Shown in pieces: positions 62,106 through 63,787 of a DNA stretch of 63,787 nucleotides. The position numbers and the translations under genes are program-made. The DNA is from DASUFE01 sp036274675 (GTDB lineage: Bacteria > Pseudomonadota > Gammaproteobacteria > HTCC5015). A model generated the notes under the pieces. The model made no database searches, had not been told where the DNA came from, and saw only the letters and a program-made list of their open reading frames with translations. The stretch covers positions 1-63,787 of the forward strand of contig DASUFE010000012.1 of assembly GCA_036274675.1 (NCBI GenBank), given 5' to 3'. Position 1 is the first letter of the stretch; each line of letters begins with the position of its first letter.

Positions 62106-63787
62106 TCAACTCCTGATCCGCGGCGGCAGCGGCGAAAAGTAACCCACCAGTAACAACAGTACGCCCACAACTATGAAGGAGATAATCGACTCCAGCGTTT
62201 CACTATCGGCCAGATCCAGCAGGAACAACTTGGCCACCGTCATTCCCAGCAGGGCCGCGGCAGCGATCCATACCTGACGCAGGCCGCGCCGCGTCGCCAG
62301 CAGCATGACGCCAAGGCCGATCAGCGTCCAGAACACCGACAGGCAGGCCTGCGCCAGCGTCGAATCGAATATTGCATCCGCATCCAGCGGCAGCTCGAAC
62401 CAGTAATGCAGGCTGCGTATCAAGACGGCATTCGCCCACAAGAACGCAGCCGCCGCGGTCAGCGAATAAAAGAACGGATCGTGGCGACGCCAGGATTGCC
62501 GAGCGTGCGGATGCCGCCACCACTGCAGCAGGGCGCCGAATACCAGCAGCTGCGCGATGTCGAGTGCGTTCAACAGCGGCAGATAAGGCAGGGGCCAGGG
62601 ATTCCCGTCGGTGCCCAGATTGACGCTCAAAGTCCACAGCAACAGAAAAGCGGCCAGCGTGTAACCCGCCAGCCCGATATAAGCCTCGCGATGCCTCTTG
62701 AACGGCCAGCAGGACAGCCCGACGGCGAGCGAGAGGGCCAGCGCGGGAATCAGTCCGATCACGATGTAATGCCAGGCCCCCGCGAGTTGCAGCCAATGCT
62801 CAATACTCCAGTGCGCTTCATAGGTGGTGATGCCGACGATCAACCACAGGCCGAGCGCGTGCAGCAGGTTCAGAAATTGCCCGGCCATACCCCCCAGCCG
62901 GTCACGCTGATACAACAACCGGTAATACGCCGCCGCGGCGATGCTCCAGGCGAGATAACCGTAATAGGCGAAAAAATGCGGCTTGGCGATCAGCGTCGTG
63001 AAAGTCAGCAGCGTCAACGCCGCCAGCAAACCTGTCGGAGTGTGGCGCAATGTTTTCCAGTCGAGCCGCCGTTCGAGCGATCCGAGAACGGCGCAGGACA
63101 GGGCGGCCAGCAGAATGACGGCGGTCAGGTTGTAACGCGCCGGCACATAAGCGTCTATTTCATGCCAGCCATTGCCGAACCACCACAGCAATCCCCAGAA
63201 CAGCATGGGCGTGGCGCAGGCCGCCTCCCAGCGTCGCGCGCCCTGGAAATGCCGGTAGAGGTAATAACCGCTGAACAAGCCGGCGGCGCTCACCAGCACC
63301 GAACTCAGACACAGCGCGTTCAGCACGGCAATACTTTCGCCGCGCCCGCCGGCTTCCAGCAGATAGCCAGCGCCGGCGAGCAACTGCAGCAACAATGCGA
63401 AGGCGATTGTGCGCCTTCTCTGCTGACGTACGCCGATCCACAGCATCGCTCCGCCTTCAAGCGCCCAGGCGGTGGTAATCCACTCCCCATCGAGTGCGAA
63501 CGGTATCGTCAGCGAAAGGAATATCACGCCCAGCGCGAGAAAAGCTCCAGCCAGCAGGCGCAGGCTCTGCCGGCCGTGCATGAACAACAGCCAGGCGAGC
63601 AGCAGATACAGCACACCGGCGGCGCCCGAGCTCCAGGCCATGCCGTATTCGAAATCGCGCGCCAGAAATGCCTGTATCGCGAAGGCGAACAGCGGATTGC
63701 CGAAGGTGAGCGTACCGTCGACATAACCGCGCAACTGCGGCGGCTGCCGCAACGCGAACAATATTGTGATCGCGATATAGAACAGGA
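62106..63787 (-). CDS. DUF2339 membrane protein, 5' end outside window
   Basis: The minus-strand frame is open from the right edge of the window to a TGA at 62106. It gives 560 codons of the C-terminal part of a very hydrophobic protein, with at least a dozen transmembrane segments. Segments such as FGNPLFAFAIQAFLARDFEYGMAWSSGAAGVLYLLLAW, ALDGEWITTAWALEGGAMLWIG and SIISFIVVGVLLLLVGYFSPLPPRI are typical of the DUF2339 family. Function unknown. The S41 gene starts just before its stop and is probably coupled. Confidence 0.9.
   Translation of the reverse strand, partial: LFYIAITILFALRQPPQLRGYVDGTLTFGNPLFAFAIQAFLARDFEYGMAWSSGAAGVLYLLLAWLLFMHGRQSLRLLAGAFLALGVIFLSLTIPFALDGEWITTAWALEGGAMLWIGVRQQRRRTIAFALLLQLLAGAGYLLEAGGRGESIAVLNALCLSSVLVSAAGLFSGYYLYRHFQGARRWEAACATPMLFWGLLWWFGNGWHEIDAYVPARYNLTAVILLAALSCAVLGSLERRLDWKTLRHTPTGLLAALTLLTFTTLIAKPHFFAYYGYLAWSIAAAAYYRLLYQRDRLGGMAGQFLNLLHALGLWLIVGITTYEAHWSIEHWLQLAGAWHYIVIGLIPALALSLAVGLSCWPFKRHREAYIGLAGYTLAAFLLLWTLSVNLGTDGNPWPLPYLPLLNALDIAQLLVFGALLQWWRHPHARQSWRRHDPFFYSLTAAAAFLWANAVLIRSLHYWFELPLDADAIFDSTLAQACLSVFWTLIGLGVMLLATRRGLRQVWIAAAALLGMTVAKLFLLDLADSETLESIISFIVVGVLLLLVGYFSPLPPRIRS

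Overview
The window is chromosomal DNA from a gammaproteobacterium of moderately high G+C. The evidence is the dusB-fis pair next to purH, the aroQ-accB-accC-prmA run, cutA beside groESL, trxA next to rho, a Cca of the E. coli type, rpmB-rpmG, rsmD-coaD and ftsY-ftsE-ftsX. A perfect CIRCE operator in front of groES shows that the organism controls groESL with HrcA, as some non-enteric gammaproteobacteria do. I cannot name a genus. No rRNA, tRNA, CRISPR array, prophage or transposase gene was seen; most of the window is housekeeping sequence. About 67 protein genes are supported, two of them cut by the window edges, plus one probable leader peptide.

Layout. 1-10.5 kb: a truncated membrane protein of the spermidine-synthase-fused type, purH, fis, dusB, a zinc-ribbon DUF3426 protein, an outer-membrane protein, then prmA, accC, accB, aroQ, a TlpA-type thioredoxin and cutA, mostly on the minus strand. 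10.5-18.6 kb: CIRCE-groES-groEL, dgkA, an AT-rich HD-domain gene, VOC and PhzF proteins, purD, rho, trxA. 19-29 kb: UDP-glucuronate epimerase, an EamA exporter behind what looks like a Cys-codon leader-peptide attenuator, an NDUFA9-like protein, cca, a TSUP permease, midA-uppP-vanZ, and two convergent folate genes (pteridine reductase and a FolB-FolK fusion). 29-38 kb: rpmB-rpmG, a thiolase, a lower-GC group (rhomboid, ICMT-like, secreted protein), mtfA, a delta-9-type desaturase, hyuA. 38-43.5 kb: a Gld-type ABC system interrupted by a MITE-like element, mutM preceded by a ghost copy of its own N-terminus, and a flavoprotein. 43.6-52.5 kb: a Cys-rich DUF326 protein, ggt, coaD, rsmD, an M16 protease pair (one without the zinc motif), ftsY, ftsE, ftsX. 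52.8-63.8 kb: a cold-shock protein, a membrane protein, OsmC, DUF2269 and saccharopine-dehydrogenase-like proteins, a reduced Anbu-transglutaminase locus with a divergent AraC regulator, two lipoproteins, an S41 protease and a truncated DUF2339 protein.

The most interesting non-coding signals are the EamA attenuator (21.03-21.21 kb), the MITE inside the gld operon (41.13-41.42 kb), the MutM ghost (42.0 kb), a perfect 32-bp palindrome upstream of dusB, a near-perfect three-way-junction inverted repeat (29.68-29.74 kb), a row of four hairpins (24.57-24.70 kb), and dispersed large inverted repeats (23.5-23.8 and 54.1-54.2 kb). Many starts were moved from the longest open frame to an internal codon with a better ribosome-binding site or family fit; each case is stated in its entry.
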